A DNA stretch of 64,000 nucleotides from Thermopetrobacter sp. TC1 (GCF_000746275.1 NZ_KN050830.1:50364-114363), one strand, 5' to 3'; positions 46,191 to 55,447 are shown, numbered from the stretch's first letter. Notes: a model not told the origin generated them from the sequence alone. Made by a program: numbers and translations.

Positions 46191-47084
46191 TTATTCCCGC
46201 TGATGCGCACGCGCCGGGGCGCGCCCGGCGATCAGGATGCCGGCGAGGATGAAGAGAAGCGCCAAAAGCGCCTGCATCCGCACCGGCTCGCCCAGCAGCA
46301 GAACGCCCAGGCCATAGCCGATGACGGGGATGAGAAAATTGATCATGGCAAAGAAGCTGGCCCCGGCGCGGCCGATGATGAAGAACATGATCAGGGTGGC
46401 AAGGGCCGTGTGCACCACGCCCAAGGTGACGGCGAGAAGGGCGGTGGAAACAGGCGGAATGATCAGCCCCTCCGCGGCCAGGGTGACGGGTGCGAGCAAA
46501 AGGGTGGAGGCGATCATGATGCCGGCGGCCATGGCCAGCGGGCGGGTGCGCGTGAGCTTTTTCACGATGAGGGTGTTGACCGCATAGCATAATGCGGCCG
46601 CCGCCACCGCCAGCTGGCGCAGGGCGTGTTCGCCCAGATGCATAAGGCTCTCAGGCCCGATCAGCACCACCACCCCGGCCAGGCCCAGCAGCAGGGCCAT
46701 GCCCTTGCGCAAGGTGAAGGGCTCATCGCGGGTGAACACATGCGCCAGCGCCGCCACCGTGATCGGCGTGAGCGAGATGAGAATGGCGGCCAGGCCCGAA
46801 TCGATCTTCTCCTCGCCCCAGGAGATCAGGGAAAAGGGCAGGACATTGCCCGTCAGCCCCGCCAGGACGATCCAGCCCCAGTCGCTCAGCGAACGCGGCA
46901 GGGCCTCGCCCCGCGCCCGCGCCACGATGACGAGCACCAGCGCCGCCAGCGCGATGCGCCATGTGGTCAGCGACAGCGGCGGCAGATGCGGCACCGCCAC
47001 CTTGATGATGGTGAACGACGAGGCCCAGATGCAGGCGAGCAGGACCAAAAGCAGGTGTTCCGTAATTCCGGGACGTGCCGACAC
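46191..47084 (-). CDS. EamA-family (DMT) transporter
   Basis: 297 residues with ten hydrophobic segments in two EamA repeats: LLLVLLACIWASSFTIIKVA … SLTPITVAALAHVFTRDEPF and the second half ending LIPVIGYGLGVLLLGEPVRM. Members export amino acids or other small metabolites across the inner membrane. The substrate cannot be predicted. It lies upstream of the AOR gene on the same strand, 324 bases away, so cotranscription is possible but not evident. Confidence 0.9.
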   Translation of the reverse strand: MSARPGITEHLLLVLLACIWASSFTIIKVAVPHLPPLSLTTWRIALAALVLVIVARARGEALPRSLSDWGWIVLAGLTGNVLPFSLISWGEEKIDSGLAAILISLTPITVAALAHVFTRDEPFTLRKGMALLLGLAGVVVLIGPESLMHLGEHALRQLAVAAAALCYAVNTLIVKKLTRTRPLAMAAGIMIASTLLLAPVTLAAEGLIIPPVSTALLAVTLGVVHTALATLIMFFIIGRAGASFFAMINFLIPVIGYGLGVLLLGEPVRMQALLALLFILAGILIAGRAPARAHQRE

Positions 47085-47293
47085 GGGATCCGTGGCCTTG
47101 CGTTAGAGTGAACGGACGGGAGTCTTGCCGCGCCCACTCTGGCCCAAGCCTGCCCGTCTGCCAAGAGCGGCATGCCGGCCGTATCACGGATCAGGATGCC
47201 CCATGTGCCTTCATGCCCGCACCCGGCAGGCGCATGGACACGCGCAAGGGGCGCGGGATGATCCCTTCAGGCACATTAAAGGAACGGTTGAAG

Positions 47294-48184
47294 ATGAAAC
47301 GCCTTCCCGCACGCTTGCGTGCTGCGCTCGATACGGGCGTGACCACCTTCTGCAACTGCTGGAAGCTCACCCGTGCTGACGGGCGCGTCATGGGCTTTAC
47401 CGATCATGACGCCGATCTCGTCTTCGACGGCGTGACCTTTCGCGCCGCCAGCGGGTTCATTCCCGCCGATGCCGAAAGCGCCGCCGGTTTGGGCCCCGGC
47501 CGCACGGAAATCGCCGCGGCCTTGAGCGATGCGGCCATCACCGAGGCGGACATCGCCGCCGGCATCTACGACGGGGCGGAGATCGAATGGTGGCTGGTGG
47601 ACTGGCAGGCGCCGGAAAACCGCGTGCTCATGAGCACCGGCCAGCTGGGGCGGGTGCGGCGCGGCAGCCTGCATTTCGAGGCCGAGGTGCGCACCCTGGC
47701 GGCCAGGCTGGGCGAGGTGCGCGGCCGTGTTTTCACCCATGCCTGCGATGCCGAGCTGGGCGATGCCCGCTGTGGCGTGAACCTGAATGATGCCGCCTGG
47801 CGCGGCACCGGCACGGTTCTTGCCGTGCATGGCGCCGATGTGCATCTCTCGGGCCTGAGCGCCTTTGCGGAAGGGTTCTTCACCCATGGGCGGCTTGAGG
47901 TGGCTGGTGGCGCCGCGGCGGGCTTTGCCGCGCCGGTGCTTGCGCATCGGCTTGAAAGCGATCGCGCCGTGCTCACCCTGGGCCACGCCCCGCCGGCAAC
48001 CCTGGCGGCAGATGATCCCGTGACCGTGATCGCCGGCTGCGACAAGAGCTTCGCCACCTGCCGCGACAAGTTCGGCAACGAGATCAATTTCCGCGGCTTT
48101 CCACACATGCCCGGCAACGATTTCGCCGTCAGCTACCCCAACCACGGCGACGAGGATCTCGACGGCGGCAGCATGAACCAGTGA
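47294..48184 (+). CDS. GTA g13-like protein (DUF2163, phage BR0599 family)
   Basis: 296 residues from the ATG at 47294. It starts RLRAALDTGVTTFCNCWKLT and contains GFTDHDADLVFDGVTF, DAELGDARCGVNL, and at the end VIAGCDKSFATCRDKFGNEI and NFRGFPHMPGNDF, the DUF2163/BR0599 pattern; Cys pairs are part of the iron-sulfur or hub fold of tail-tip proteins. In Rhodobacter-type GTAs g12 precedes and g14 follows immediately; here neither is adjacent and the next GTA gene is 6.8 kb on. Confidence 0.9.
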   Translation: MKRLPARLRAALDTGVTTFCNCWKLTRADGRVMGFTDHDADLVFDGVTFRAASGFIPADAESAAGLGPGRTEIAAALSDAAITEADIAAGIYDGAEIEWWLVDWQAPENRVLMSTGQLGRVRRGSLHFEAEVRTLAARLGEVRGRVFTHACDAELGDARCGVNLNDAAWRGTGTVLAVHGADVHLSGLSAFAEGFFTHGRLEVAGGAAAGFAAPVLAHRLESDRAVLTLGHAPPATLAADDPVTVIAGCDKSFATCRDKFGNEINFRGFPHMPGNDFAVSYPNHGDEDLDGGSMNQ

Positions 48185-48241
48185 CGGCGAAACGGCGGAA
48201 TTTGTCACTCGGCTTGATTTGAGCCGTATGAAAATAAAATG

Positions 48242-48367
48242 CCGGAACGGGATTTTATCCCGTTCCGGAACGATTAGGCGGGGTATGTTACCCCGCCGGC
48301 CATGCCTTAGGCGGGGTTTAAAAAACCCCGCCGAAAGGTTCCGGAAGGATATAAAATATCCTTCCGG
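48242..48367 (-). repeat. Four-hairpin array, copy 3 (inverted)
   Basis: Reading on the minus strand it repeats the 16011 array: CCGGAAGGAT…, GGCGGGGTTT…, GGCGGGGTAACATACCCCGCC and CCGGAACGGGAT…, with the same linkers. It begins 57 bases after the g13 stop. Confidence 0.85.
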
Positions 48368-48711
48368 CGGTAAGTATCAACTACTTACGTCATACCCGGG
48401 CTTGTCCCGGGTATCCAGGGGCGGTTTAAGCATGTGGTGATGGTAGTCAAGAACGGTTCTACCGGGCTCTATCCTCAGAGAGGAACTTCCTTTCAAAAAG
48501 CATACGGCTCAGATCAAGCCTGCTGGTGAGCACTACCGCCCACCAAAAACACCTCGTTTGTGGCCCTGGATTGCCGGAACAAGTCCGGCAATGACGTTTT
48601 CTTTTTGTCTATCAATGAGTTAAACAACTAACGCCCAGCGTATGGAAAGTCTTATTCTTCGGTCTGTTCGATGGCTGCATCATGCTTCCTGAATTTTCTT
48701 AGACAGACGTG
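48368..48711. mobile_element. 485-bp-type element, truncated copy after g13
   Basis: TATCAACTACTTACGTCATA, ACCCGGGCTTGTCCCGGGT, AGAGAGGAACTTCCTTTCAA, CCTGGATTGCCGG, ATCAATGAGTTAAACAAC and the end TTCCTGAATTTTCTTAGACAGACGTG. Same orientation as the 53911 copy. The left end is missing, replaced by the hairpin array. The right boundary is followed by GGCGAAAGCC. Confidence 0.7.
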
Positions 48712-48802
48712 GGCGAAAGCCTTAGGTCTCGTGCCACAAACTCATGCGTTTGTGGCCTTAGATACCGGCTTTCGCCGGTATGACGATACATGTGTTGTGT
48801 AG
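48712..48802. mobile_element. 127-bp-type element, right part
   Basis: GGCGAAAGCCTTAGGTCTCG, TTTGTGGCC, ATACCGGCTTTCGCCGGTAT and the end TGTTGTGTAG. The left part is missing at this locus, consistent with loss during rearrangement. A further CCGGAAGGATGTTGCACATCC hairpin lies at about 48811-48834. Confidence 0.65.
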
Positions 48803-48928
48803 CAGGATGCCGGAAGGATGTTGCACATCCTTACCTTGCCGGAAGACGTTTTCACCGCTTCCGGGGAGGGGAAGGCGCGTGCATGAATGCGTGCCGGAGG
48901 GACAGAGCCGAAAAAAGGCGCAAAGGCC

Positions 48929-49384
48929 TCACTTGACCTTCTGCATGGGCAGGCCGGAGGCGATCCAGCCCTTGCCCTTTGGCCCGCCCATGAGGCCGCC
49001 GGCCACGTCAATGACGTTTGTCCAGCCGCGCTTGGCCAGCTCCCGCGCCACGTAAGCCGAACGCGCACCGGTGGCGCAGATGAAGGCCACGGGCTTGCTC
49101 TTGTCGCCGCCGGTGGCTTCCATGAGCTTGGCCAGAAAGCCGGGCGCCAGCTCGATTGTGCGTGATCCTTCCGGAATGCCCGTCTGCTGCCATTCCTGCG
49201 GCGTGCGCACATCCACGAGAAGAAGTTCACCCTTTTTGACCTTCTCGTAGACCGCCTTCGGATCCATCACCGTCACCGCCGCATCCCTGGCGGACGCAGC
49301 GGGGATGGACAGGGAAAGGCCGGCAAGCGGCAACCAAACGCCAAGGGCGGCAAGCAGCCTGCGGCGGCTGAGGGGCTTGTGCAT
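48929..49384 (-). CDS. Exported rhodanese-domain protein (Tat-type signal)
   Basis: 151 residues from the ATG at 49384, GGGAG upstream. The N-terminus (MHKPLSRRRLLAALGVWLPL … AASA) has consecutive arginines before the hydrophobic core, so Tat export is likely. The rhodanese domain has LLLVDVRTPQEWQQTGIPEG and the active loop FICATGARSAY with the catalytic Cys. It probably handles sulfane sulfur in the periplasm. A second rhodanese gene lies 130 bases upstream on the same strand, with the same loop CATGARS. Confidence 0.88.
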   Translation of the reverse strand: MHKPLSRRRLLAALGVWLPLAGLSLSIPAASARDAAVTVMDPKAVYEKVKKGELLLVDVRTPQEWQQTGIPEGSRTIELAPGFLAKLMEATGGDKSKPVAFICATGARSAYVARELAKRGWTNVIDVAGGLMGGPKGKGWIASGLPMQKVK

Positions 49385-49514
49385 GATGGTTACTCCCATG
49401 AAACCGTTGCAAATCCCGTGTTTGCTTTCTCTCCGGCGATGGCGGAGCCACACGCACCGGCCCCGCCGGTCTTTCGGGCGGCACGCACCCCTCAAGAAGC
49501 CGGGGAAGGGCAGA

Positions 49515-49898
49515 TCAGCCCTCCCAGGGCTTCACCGGTAGGCCGGCGGTCAGCCAGCCGGGCTCGCTGCGGGTGCCGAACATGCCGCCCGAAATGTTGT
49601 AGACGTTGTTCCAGCCATACTGCTTCAGCGCCAGGGCCAGCTGACCGGAGCGCGCGCCCGTGGCACAGATGAAGCCAATCTTCTTGTCCTTGTCGCCGCC
49701 GGTGAGCTGTTCCAGGCGCTGCAGGAAATTGGGATCGCTCATGGAAATGGCCTCGGCCGGCTCGGCCAGGCCGCTCTTCATCCATTCGCTCGGATTGCGC
49801 ACGTCCACGATCAGCAAGTCGCCGTTCTTCGCCTGCTCATAGGCCTCCTGAACGGTCAGGCTGTCGATCTGGGGCTGTGCCCGGAACAGATTGAACAT
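49515..49898 (-). CDS. Rhodanese-domain protein (cytosolic)
   Basis: 127 residues from the ATG at 49898 (GAGG about 9 bases upstream; ATG 49907 is an alternative). Single rhodanese domain: LTVQEAYEQAKNGDLLIVDV, RNPSEWMKSG, active loop FICATGARSGQ, NNVYNISGGMFG. No signal peptide. Its pairing with the exported homologue suggests sulfur transfer or detoxification on both sides of the membrane, and the copper ATPase next door fits a soft-metal/thiol stress theme. Confidence 0.9.
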   Translation of the reverse strand: MFNLFRAQPQIDSLTVQEAYEQAKNGDLLIVDVRNPSEWMKSGLAEPAEAISMSDPNFLQRLEQLTGGDKDKKIGFICATGARSGQLALALKQYGWNNVYNISGGMFGTRSEPGWLTAGLPVKPWEG

Positions 49899-50222
49899 CT
49901 CTCGCATCCTCTTCGCTTCGTTCCCGTTTTCGGGCGGCCGCGGCGCCATGGTCCTAAGCGCCGGCCATGCCCTGTTTACGGCGCATGGTCATCGACTCGC
50001 CCGCAATCGTGCCGGTATATATGCATATTTTCTAATATAAGCCAGCCCCGGTTCACGAAATTGTGTATCTCTTCCTCTCTGTGGAATGAGACTGAATTGC
50101 ATCACGCCGCAGGATACGGGCATGCCCCGGCAGGAACGGCCGGGCCAACCGGGGGCGCATTGGCCCGCACCGTTCCCGGGGCGTGAGGCTGTTACGCATC
50201 CGGTCTGCCTGGGCCTTGCCGC
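49899..50222. promoter_or_regulatory. Intergenic upstream of the rhodanese genes
   Basis: No gene. An isolated A/T block at 50015-50040 contains the perfect palindrome ATATGCATAT and the word TAATATAA, about 120 bases before the rhodanese start on the minus strand. It is a reasonable operator candidate, e.g. for an ArsR-type sulfur sensor, but no regulator gene is nearby. Confidence 0.35.
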
Positions 50223-52742
50223 TCACAGACGGATGCGCGACAGCCTCAGCGCATTGGAGACCACCGAGACAGAGGAAAGGCTCATGGCCGCGGCGGCAAT
50301 CACCGGCGACAGCAGCATGCCAAAGAAGGGATAGAGAATGCCGGCCGCCACCGGGATGCCCAGCATGTTGTAGACCACGGCGAAGAAGAGGTTCTGCTTG
50401 ATGTTCCTCAGTGTGGCCTCCGCCAGCCGCCGCGCCCGCACCAGCTTGGCGAGATCGCCCTTCAGCAGGGTGATGCCGGCGCTCTCCATCGCCACCTGCG
50501 CGCCGGTGGCCATGGCGATGGCCGAATCCGCCTCGGCCATGGCCGGTGCGTCATTCACGCCGTCTCCGGCGAAGGCGACCACGCGTCCTTCCGCCTTCAG
50601 GCGCCGCACCAGCGCCGCCTTGTCCGCCGGTTTCTGGGCCGCGGCCACCTCCTCAATGCCCACCTGACGGGCCACCGCGCGGGCCGTGGCCTCTTCATCG
50701 CCGGTGGCCATGACGATATGGGCGATTCCCTGTTTGCGCAGGGCGGCCAGGGCATCCGCCGCCGATTCCTTGACGGGATCGGCGATGGCGAGCAGGCCGG
50801 CAAGCCGGTCATCCTCGGCGAGAAAGACCACCGTCTTGCCCTCTTTCCGCAAGGTTTCGGCCTTCTCCTGCACGGCATCAAGGGAGATGTCCCGCTCCTG
50901 CATGAGGGCGGCGTTGCCGAGCAGCAGTGTCTTCTCGCCCTGATGCGCGATGACACCCTTGCCGGTGATGCTTTCGAAGGACTCCGCAGACTGCGGCCGA
51001 ATGCCCTCATCCCCGGCCTTGCGCAGGATCGCTTCCGCCAGCGGATGGGTGGCGCCCGCTTCCACCGTCGCCGCCAGCTGCAGCAGCGCTTTGGCATCCT
51101 TGTCCGCCACCGGCACGATGTCAGTGACCACAGGGCGGCCTTCGGTGATGGTGCCCGTCTTGTCGATGATCAGGGTATCGGCCTCCGCCAGTCGTTCGAG
51201 ATGGGCCGCGTCGCGGATGAGGATGCCAGCGCGGGCGCCGCGGCCGGCCGCCACCGTGATCGACATGGGCGTGGCCAGACCGAAGGCGCAGGGGCAGGCG
51301 ATGATCAGCACCGACACCGCGGCGGTGAGCGCATAGGCCAGCTTGGGTGCCGGCCCGAAGGCGAACCAGGCGAAGAAGGCGATGATCGCCACCGCCACCA
51401 CCGCCGGCACGAACCAGCCGGCGAATGTGTCGGCCACCGACTGGATCGGCGCGCGCGAGCGCCTGGCCTGGGCCACCATCTCCACGATCTGGGCCAGCAT
51501 GGTGCCGGCGCCGACGCGCCGTGCTTCCATGACAAAGGAGCCGGAAAGATTGCGCGTGCCGCCGATCACCTCATCGCCCGGGCCCTTCTCCACCGGCAGC
51601 GGTTCGCCGGTGATCATGGATTCGTCCACCGTGCTGCGGCCCTCGATGATGATGCCGTCAACGGGCACGGATTCATGCGCGCGCACCCGCAGGCGATCAC
51701 CCACCGCCACGTGATCGACGGCGATGTCCTCCTCCGTGCCGTCCTCGCGCAGGCGATGCGCGATCGGCGGCAGCAATTGTGCGAGGGCGCGGATGGCATC
51801 GCCGGTGCGCTTGCGGGCCTTCTGTTCCAGAATCTGCCCGACCAGCACCAGCAGGATGATCACCGCCGCCGTTTCGAAGTAAACCGGCACCGTGCCATCG
51901 GCATTGCGCAGCGAGGCCGGGAACAGATCCGGCATCAGGGTGGCGACGGCGGAATGGACATAGGCCACGCCCGTGCCCAGGCCGATGAGCGTCCACATGT
52001 TGTAATTGCGGCTGCGCACCGAATCCCAGGCGCGGCGGAAGAAGGGAAGCCCACCGTAGAGCACCACCGGCGTGGCAAGGATGAGCTGAATGATATGCCC
52101 CGTTTGCCCGGTGAGCCACGTGGGCAGGGACAGGCCGAGAAGCGGGCCCATGGCCAGAACGAGGAGAACGAGCGTGAACGGCAGCGACACCCAGAAGCGG
52201 CGGGTGAAATCGCGCAGCTCCGCATCCTCATCCGCGGCGGCGGCCTCCTGTCCGCTCATCATCGGCTCCAGCGCCATGCCGCAGATGGGACAATCCCCGG
52301 GCTGATCGGCCACGACCTCCGGATGACAGGCGCAGACCCATTTTGCCGCTCCGGCCGGCGCCTGCGGCGGCGCTTCCAGCTTGTCGGCATAGGCCTGCGG
52401 GTTGGCTTCAAAGGCTTTCAGGGTCTCTTCCGATTCGAAGTAGACGCGTAGGCCCTCATGCTTGAGCATGTGGCGCGCCTTGGGCTTGTGCACCACCGCG
52501 CCGGAAACCGGATCCACCGCCCGCAGCCAGGCGCCGGGGCTGGCCAGGAACTTCTCCTTGCACTTGGGGTTGCAGAAACGGATGATCTCGCCGTTGTATT
52601 CCGTCCACGGCTTGTCCGGATTGTTGGGATCCACCGTCATGCCGCAGACGGGATCGCGGAAGAAGGTGGCATCATCGGTTAAAGGGGCGGCTTCCGTGCC
52701 GCCGGAACACGAGCAGCAGCAGGAATGTGCAGTCTCGCTCAT
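50223..52742 (-). CDS. copA: Cu(I)-exporting P1B-type ATPase with YHS domains
   Basis: 839 residues from the ATG at 52742, AAGGAGA upstream. It pumps copper out of the cytosol. The N-terminus has a Cys cluster ([10 protein letters not shown]), a YHS domain ([14 protein letters not shown] … [10 protein letters not shown]), a degenerate second YHS-like unit (75-118) and a heavy-metal-binding segment (CACHPEV … [10 protein letters not shown]) instead of the usual CxxC HMA domain. The ATPase core is intact: TGEPLPVEK, the membrane CPC motif ([13 protein letters not shown]), DKTGTITEG, the HP motif [10 protein letters not shown] and GDGVNDAPA. The upstream region carries a CueR-type operator. Confidence 0.95.
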   Translation of the reverse strand: MSETAHSCCCSCSGGTEAAPLTDDATFFRDPVCGMTVDPNNPDKPWTEYNGEIIRFCNPKCKEKFLASPGAWLRAVDPVSGAVVHKPKARHMLKHEGLRVYFESEETLKAFEANPQAYADKLEAPPQAPAGAAKWVCACHPEVVADQPGDCPICGMALEPMMSGQEAAAADEDAELRDFTRRFWVSLPFTLVLLVLAMGPLLGLSLPTWLTGQTGHIIQLILATPVVLYGGLPFFRRAWDSVRSRNYNMWTLIGLGTGVAYVHSAVATLMPDLFPASLRNADGTVPVYFETAAVIILLVLVGQILEQKARKRTGDAIRALAQLLPPIAHRLREDGTEEDIAVDHVAVGDRLRVRAHESVPVDGIIIEGRSTVDESMITGEPLPVEKGPGDEVIGGTRNLSGSFVMEARRVGAGTMLAQIVEMVAQARRSRAPIQSVADTFAGWFVPAVVAVAIIAFFAWFAFGPAPKLAYALTAAVSVLIIACPCAFGLATPMSITVAAGRGARAGILIRDAAHLERLAEADTLIIDKTGTITEGRPVVTDIVPVADKDAKALLQLAATVEAGATHPLAEAILRKAGDEGIRPQSAESFESITGKGVIAHQGEKTLLLGNAALMQERDISLDAVQEKAETLRKEGKTVVFLAEDDRLAGLLAIADPVKESAADALAALRKQGIAHIVMATGDEEATARAVARQVGIEEVAAAQKPADKAALVRRLKAEGRVVAFAGDGVNDAPAMAEADSAIAMATGAQVAMESAGITLLKGDLAKLVRARRLAEATLRNIKQNLFFAVVYNMLGIPVAAGILYPFFGMLLSPVIAAAAMSLSSVSVVSNALRLSRIRL

Positions 52743-52811
52743 CACTGTTCTCCTTGAAAAAACGCTGTTTCGGCCCGCTTGTGTGCGGGGCCGTTTTTGT
52801 GTCGTGTGCCG

Positions 52812-52842
52812 AATGTGGGGCTTCCAGTCACTGGAAGGTCAA
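52812..52842 (-). promoter_or_regulatory. CueR/MerR-type copA promoter
   Basis: On the minus strand TTGACC (52842-52837) and CACATT (52817-52812) are 19 bases apart, the stretched spacing of MerR-family promoters, and the spacer holds the dyad CTTCCAGTGACTGGAAG. This closely matches the E. coli CueR operator design (ACCTTCC…GGAAGG). No cueR gene lies in the window. Confidence 0.75.
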
Positions 52843-52975
52843 GAGCAGACGTGAGCGATGCAAAAAGGCGGAAGGGAGCGTTTCATCCCTTGAGATGATC
52901 GCGATGACTGCGGCAGACTGTCGAGGTGATTAAAAAACAAGACGGCAGGGCACGCCGGAAGGGGCGGGAAAAGCC

Positions 52976-53731
52976 ATGAACACATCACGCGGCCGGGCGC
53001 GGCAAAAGCGGCAGAAAACGGTCCCGGAAGAGCCCGCGGCCGAAAAGACGGCCGGAAAAGGGGGCGGGCGCAAGGGCCGCAACCATGACCCTTTGCCGTT
53101 CACCCATGAGGAAGAGGTGATCCTGCGCGGGCTGGTGCCGGTTTGCGGCCTGGATGAAGCCGGGCGCGGGCCCCTGGCCGGGCCGGTGGTGGCCGCCTGT
53201 GTGGTTCTCGATCTCGATGACGTGCCCGATGGCATACGCGATTCCAAGGCCATGACCGAAGCCGCTCGTGAGGCGCTGGCCGAGGAAATCCGCCGCCGCG
53301 CCCGTGTGGGCGTCGGCATTGCCGATGTCGATGTCATTGCCGAGCGCAACATCCATGGCGCCACCCTCTGGGCCATGGCCCGCGCCTTCGAGGCGGTGGG
53401 CGAGCCGCTGCCGCGCGCCGCGCTTGTCGATGGCCGCCATTGCCCGGAGATCCCCTGCGAGTGCGTGGCCATTGTCGGCGGGGATGCCAGCGTGCCCTCC
53501 ATTGCCGCCGCTTCCATCATCGCCAAGGTCGAGCGCGACCGCATCATGCGCGAGCTCGATGCCCGCTATCCCGGCTATGGCTTCGCCGAGCACAAGGGCT
53601 ATGCCGTGCCCGCGCATCGCGAGGCCCTGCTCAGGCTCGGGCCCTGTCCGGCCCATCGCATGAGTTTTGCCGCCCTGCGCACACTGCTGGGGCTGGAAGA
53701 AGAGGACCCCGATCAGCCCCGCCTGCTCTGA
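52976..53731 (+). CDS. rnhB: Ribonuclease HII
   Basis: 251 residues. It removes RNA from RNA-DNA hybrids and single ribonucleotides. A basic 45-residue extension (GRARQKRQK … GGGRKGRNHD) precedes the catalytic domain: VCGLDEAGRGPLAGPVVAAC with the D-E-A-G-R-G motif, RDSKAM, IHGATLWAMARA, VDGRHCPEI and ASIIAKVERDRIM; the late YPGYGFAEHKGYAVPAHREA is typical. Stand-alone plus-strand gene, divergent from copA. Confidence 0.95.
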   Translation: MNTSRGRARQKRQKTVPEEPAAEKTAGKGGGRKGRNHDPLPFTHEEEVILRGLVPVCGLDEAGRGPLAGPVVAACVVLDLDDVPDGIRDSKAMTEAAREALAEEIRRRARVGVGIADVDVIAERNIHGATLWAMARAFEAVGEPLPRAALVDGRHCPEIPCECVAIVGGDASVPSIAAASIIAKVERDRIMRELDARYPGYGFAEHKGYAVPAHREALLRLGPCPAHRMSFAALRTLLGLEEEDPDQPRLL

Positions 53732-53874
53732 GCAGCGCCGGAGAGGTCCTCATTCTCGCGCTGCCGGAGCGAACATGTTCGGCCATGAACGGGCGCTTCT
53801 GTCCTGGTCAAAATTACGGGATATTTTTTGAGGTAAATCAATTGGTTACGTCACAAATTCAGTTGCTGTTCATA

Positions 53875-54493
53875 CTACACGACACATATATCGTCATACC
53901 GGCGAAAGCCCAATCGTGTCCAATTAAATTGCTTTGTGTGTTGCGAATGATTTTCGCTACGAAGAGCGTGATTAGTCACATGCTACGCAGATGCCTTTAC
54001 TAAGGCATTCTTTCCCCTTACCCAAACTTGGGAGGTTGTTATTTTTGTATTGAGTATCAACTACTTGCGTCATGCCCGGGCGTGTCCCGGGCATCCAGGG
54101 GCGGTTTACTCATGCGGTGATGGCAGACAGGAATGGTTCTTCTGGGCTATGTCCTCAGAGAGGGACTTCCTTTCAAAAAGCATGCGACGCAAATCAAGCC
54201 TGCTGGTGAACGCTATGGCCCACCAAGACCGCATCGTCCGTGGCCCTGGATTGCCGGGACGGGGCCCGGCAATGACGTTTATTCTTGTTTATCAATGAGT
54301 TAAGCAACTATTGCCCAATATATGGAAAGTCTTTTTTCCTCGGTCGATCTGGCGGTAACAGCACGGTTCCTGAATTTTCTCGAAGAAGCATGGGCGAAAG
54401 CCGGTATCTCAGGCCACAAACGCATGAGTTTGCGGCACAAGCCCCGGCTGATCTACGGGGTGACGAGAAAGATGGCGACGCTGTGTCGTGTAG
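53875..54493. mobile_element. 127-bp-type element, split by a 482-bp insertion
   Basis: Left part CTACACGACACATATATCG…ATACC then GGCGAAAGCC; right part GGCGAAAGCC then GGTATCTCAGGCC … GGGGTGACGAGAAAG and the inverted end TGTCGTGTAG. Removal of the insert and one decamer restores exactly the arrangement of the element at 15798. Confidence 0.8.
53911..54392. mobile_element. 482-bp non-autonomous element, copy 2
   Basis: Starts CAATCGTGTCCAATTAAATT and ends CTCGAAGAAGCATG; direct repeats GGCGAAAGCC at 53901-53910 and 54393-54402. The internal order is the reverse complement of the 11253 copy. No transposase. Confidence 0.8.
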
Positions 54494-54541
54494 TGTGGTT
54501 GCCGTTAACATCCATTTCACACATGGAACAGCGCCTTTTTT

Positions 54542-54646
54542 CCTCCCCCTGGCAGGGGCAGGGAGGGGGTTGTGCAATTTAACTCTGCGTTTGTGGCCCG
54601 ACCCCCACCCGGCGCTTCGCGCCGACCTCCCCCTATCAGGGGGAGG
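54542..54646. repeat. C/G-rich palindromic element, copy 2
   Basis: Starts CTCCCCCTGGCAGGGGCAGG, contains GTGGCCCGACCCCCACCC and CGGCGCTTCGCGCCG, and ends CTCCCCCTATCAGGGGGAG. Internal part differs from the 15558 copy (GTTGTGCAATTTAACTCTGC). Confidence 0.8.
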
Positions 54647-54703
54647 ATTGAGACGATGCATCCTTCAGGCCAGCTCTGCCTGAACAAAAAATAAGACCTT
54701 GCC

Positions 54704-54827
54704 GCCGGAAGGATGTTGAACATCCTTGCCCAACGTTTCGGCGGGTTTTTCAACCCCGCCTAAGCATGAATGGCGGGGTAACATACCCCGCCAAATCGTT
54801 CCGGAACGGGATGAAATCCCGTTCCGG
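54704..54827 (+). repeat. Four-hairpin array, copy 4
   Basis: CCGGAAGGATGTTGAACATCC (right arm decayed), GGCGGGTTTTTCAACCCCGCC, GGCGGGGTAACATACCCCGCC and CCGGAACGGGATGAAATCCC. It lies 144 bases before g14. Confidence 0.8.
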
Positions 54828-54970
54828 CATTCACCAATAGTGTCAACCATGTCCCCGAACACCTGTCAGCCATGTCCCCGGGCTGAATAAATGGCGGGAC
54901 TGTCCGCATGCCCGCGCCGCCGGAGCGAACATGCTCGGTTCGGAGCGGGCGCTTTTCCTGAAAAAGGACC

Positions 54971-55441
54971 ATGATGAACAGACGAACGATCGATCCTGCG
55001 CGGGTCGTTGCCGTGGCCCGCGCCTGGCTGGGCACGCCTTATGTGCATCAGGCCTCCTGCAAGGGGGCGGGGTGTGACTGTCTTGGCCTGATCCGTGGTG
55101 TCTGGCGCGCGCTTTATGGCGAGGAGCCGGAACGGCCGCCGCCCTATACGCCGGACTGGGCCGAGCGGCAGGGGCAGGAGACCCTGCTGGCGGCTGCGCA
55201 GCGTCACTTGCGCACTCTCTGGCTGGCCGGGCAGGGCGATGAGAGGCCGCCCATCGAAGCGGGGCAGGTGCTTGTCTTCCGCTATCGCGCCCACCTGCCC
55301 GCCAAGCACGCCGGGATTGCCACATCGCCGCACACCATGATCCACGCGCAGGAAGGCGCCGGCGTAGTGGAAGTGCCCATCACCGGCTGGTGGCACCGCC
55401 ATCTGGCGGGCGTGTTTGCTTTTCCATATCGGGAGCTGTGA
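54971..55441 (+). CDS. GTA g14-like NlpC/P60 peptidase
   Basis: 156 residues; AAAGGA precedes the ATG. NlpC/P60 papain-like fold: ARAWLGTPYVHQASCKGAGC, the catalytic cysteine in GCDCLGLIRG, the catalytic histidine in AKHAGIATSP, and a third polar residue near HDTMIHAQEG-type sequence. GTA g14 proteins hydrolyse peptidoglycan during DNA entry. The gene ends 6 bases before g15, so translation is probably coupled. The g13 partner is separated by the 6.8-kb segment. Confidence 0.92.
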   Translation: MMNRRTIDPARVVAVARAWLGTPYVHQASCKGAGCDCLGLIRGVWRALYGEEPERPPPYTPDWAERQGQETLLAAAQRHLRTLWLAGQGDERPPIEAGQVLVFRYRAHLPAKHAGIATSPHTMIHAQEGAGVVEVPITGWWHRHLAGVFAFPYREL

Positions 55442-55447
55442 CAGATC

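Larger units (their letters stand above)
53732..54970. other. Repeat-mosaic intergenic region upstream of g14
   Basis: 1.24 kb without a supported gene. It is almost wholly made of the elements listed: an interrupted 127-bp element with a complete 482-bp insert, the C/G-rich element and a four-hairpin array, ending about 140 bases before g14. An 82-codon frame at 54050 lies inside the insert and is broken in other copies. Confidence 0.7.
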
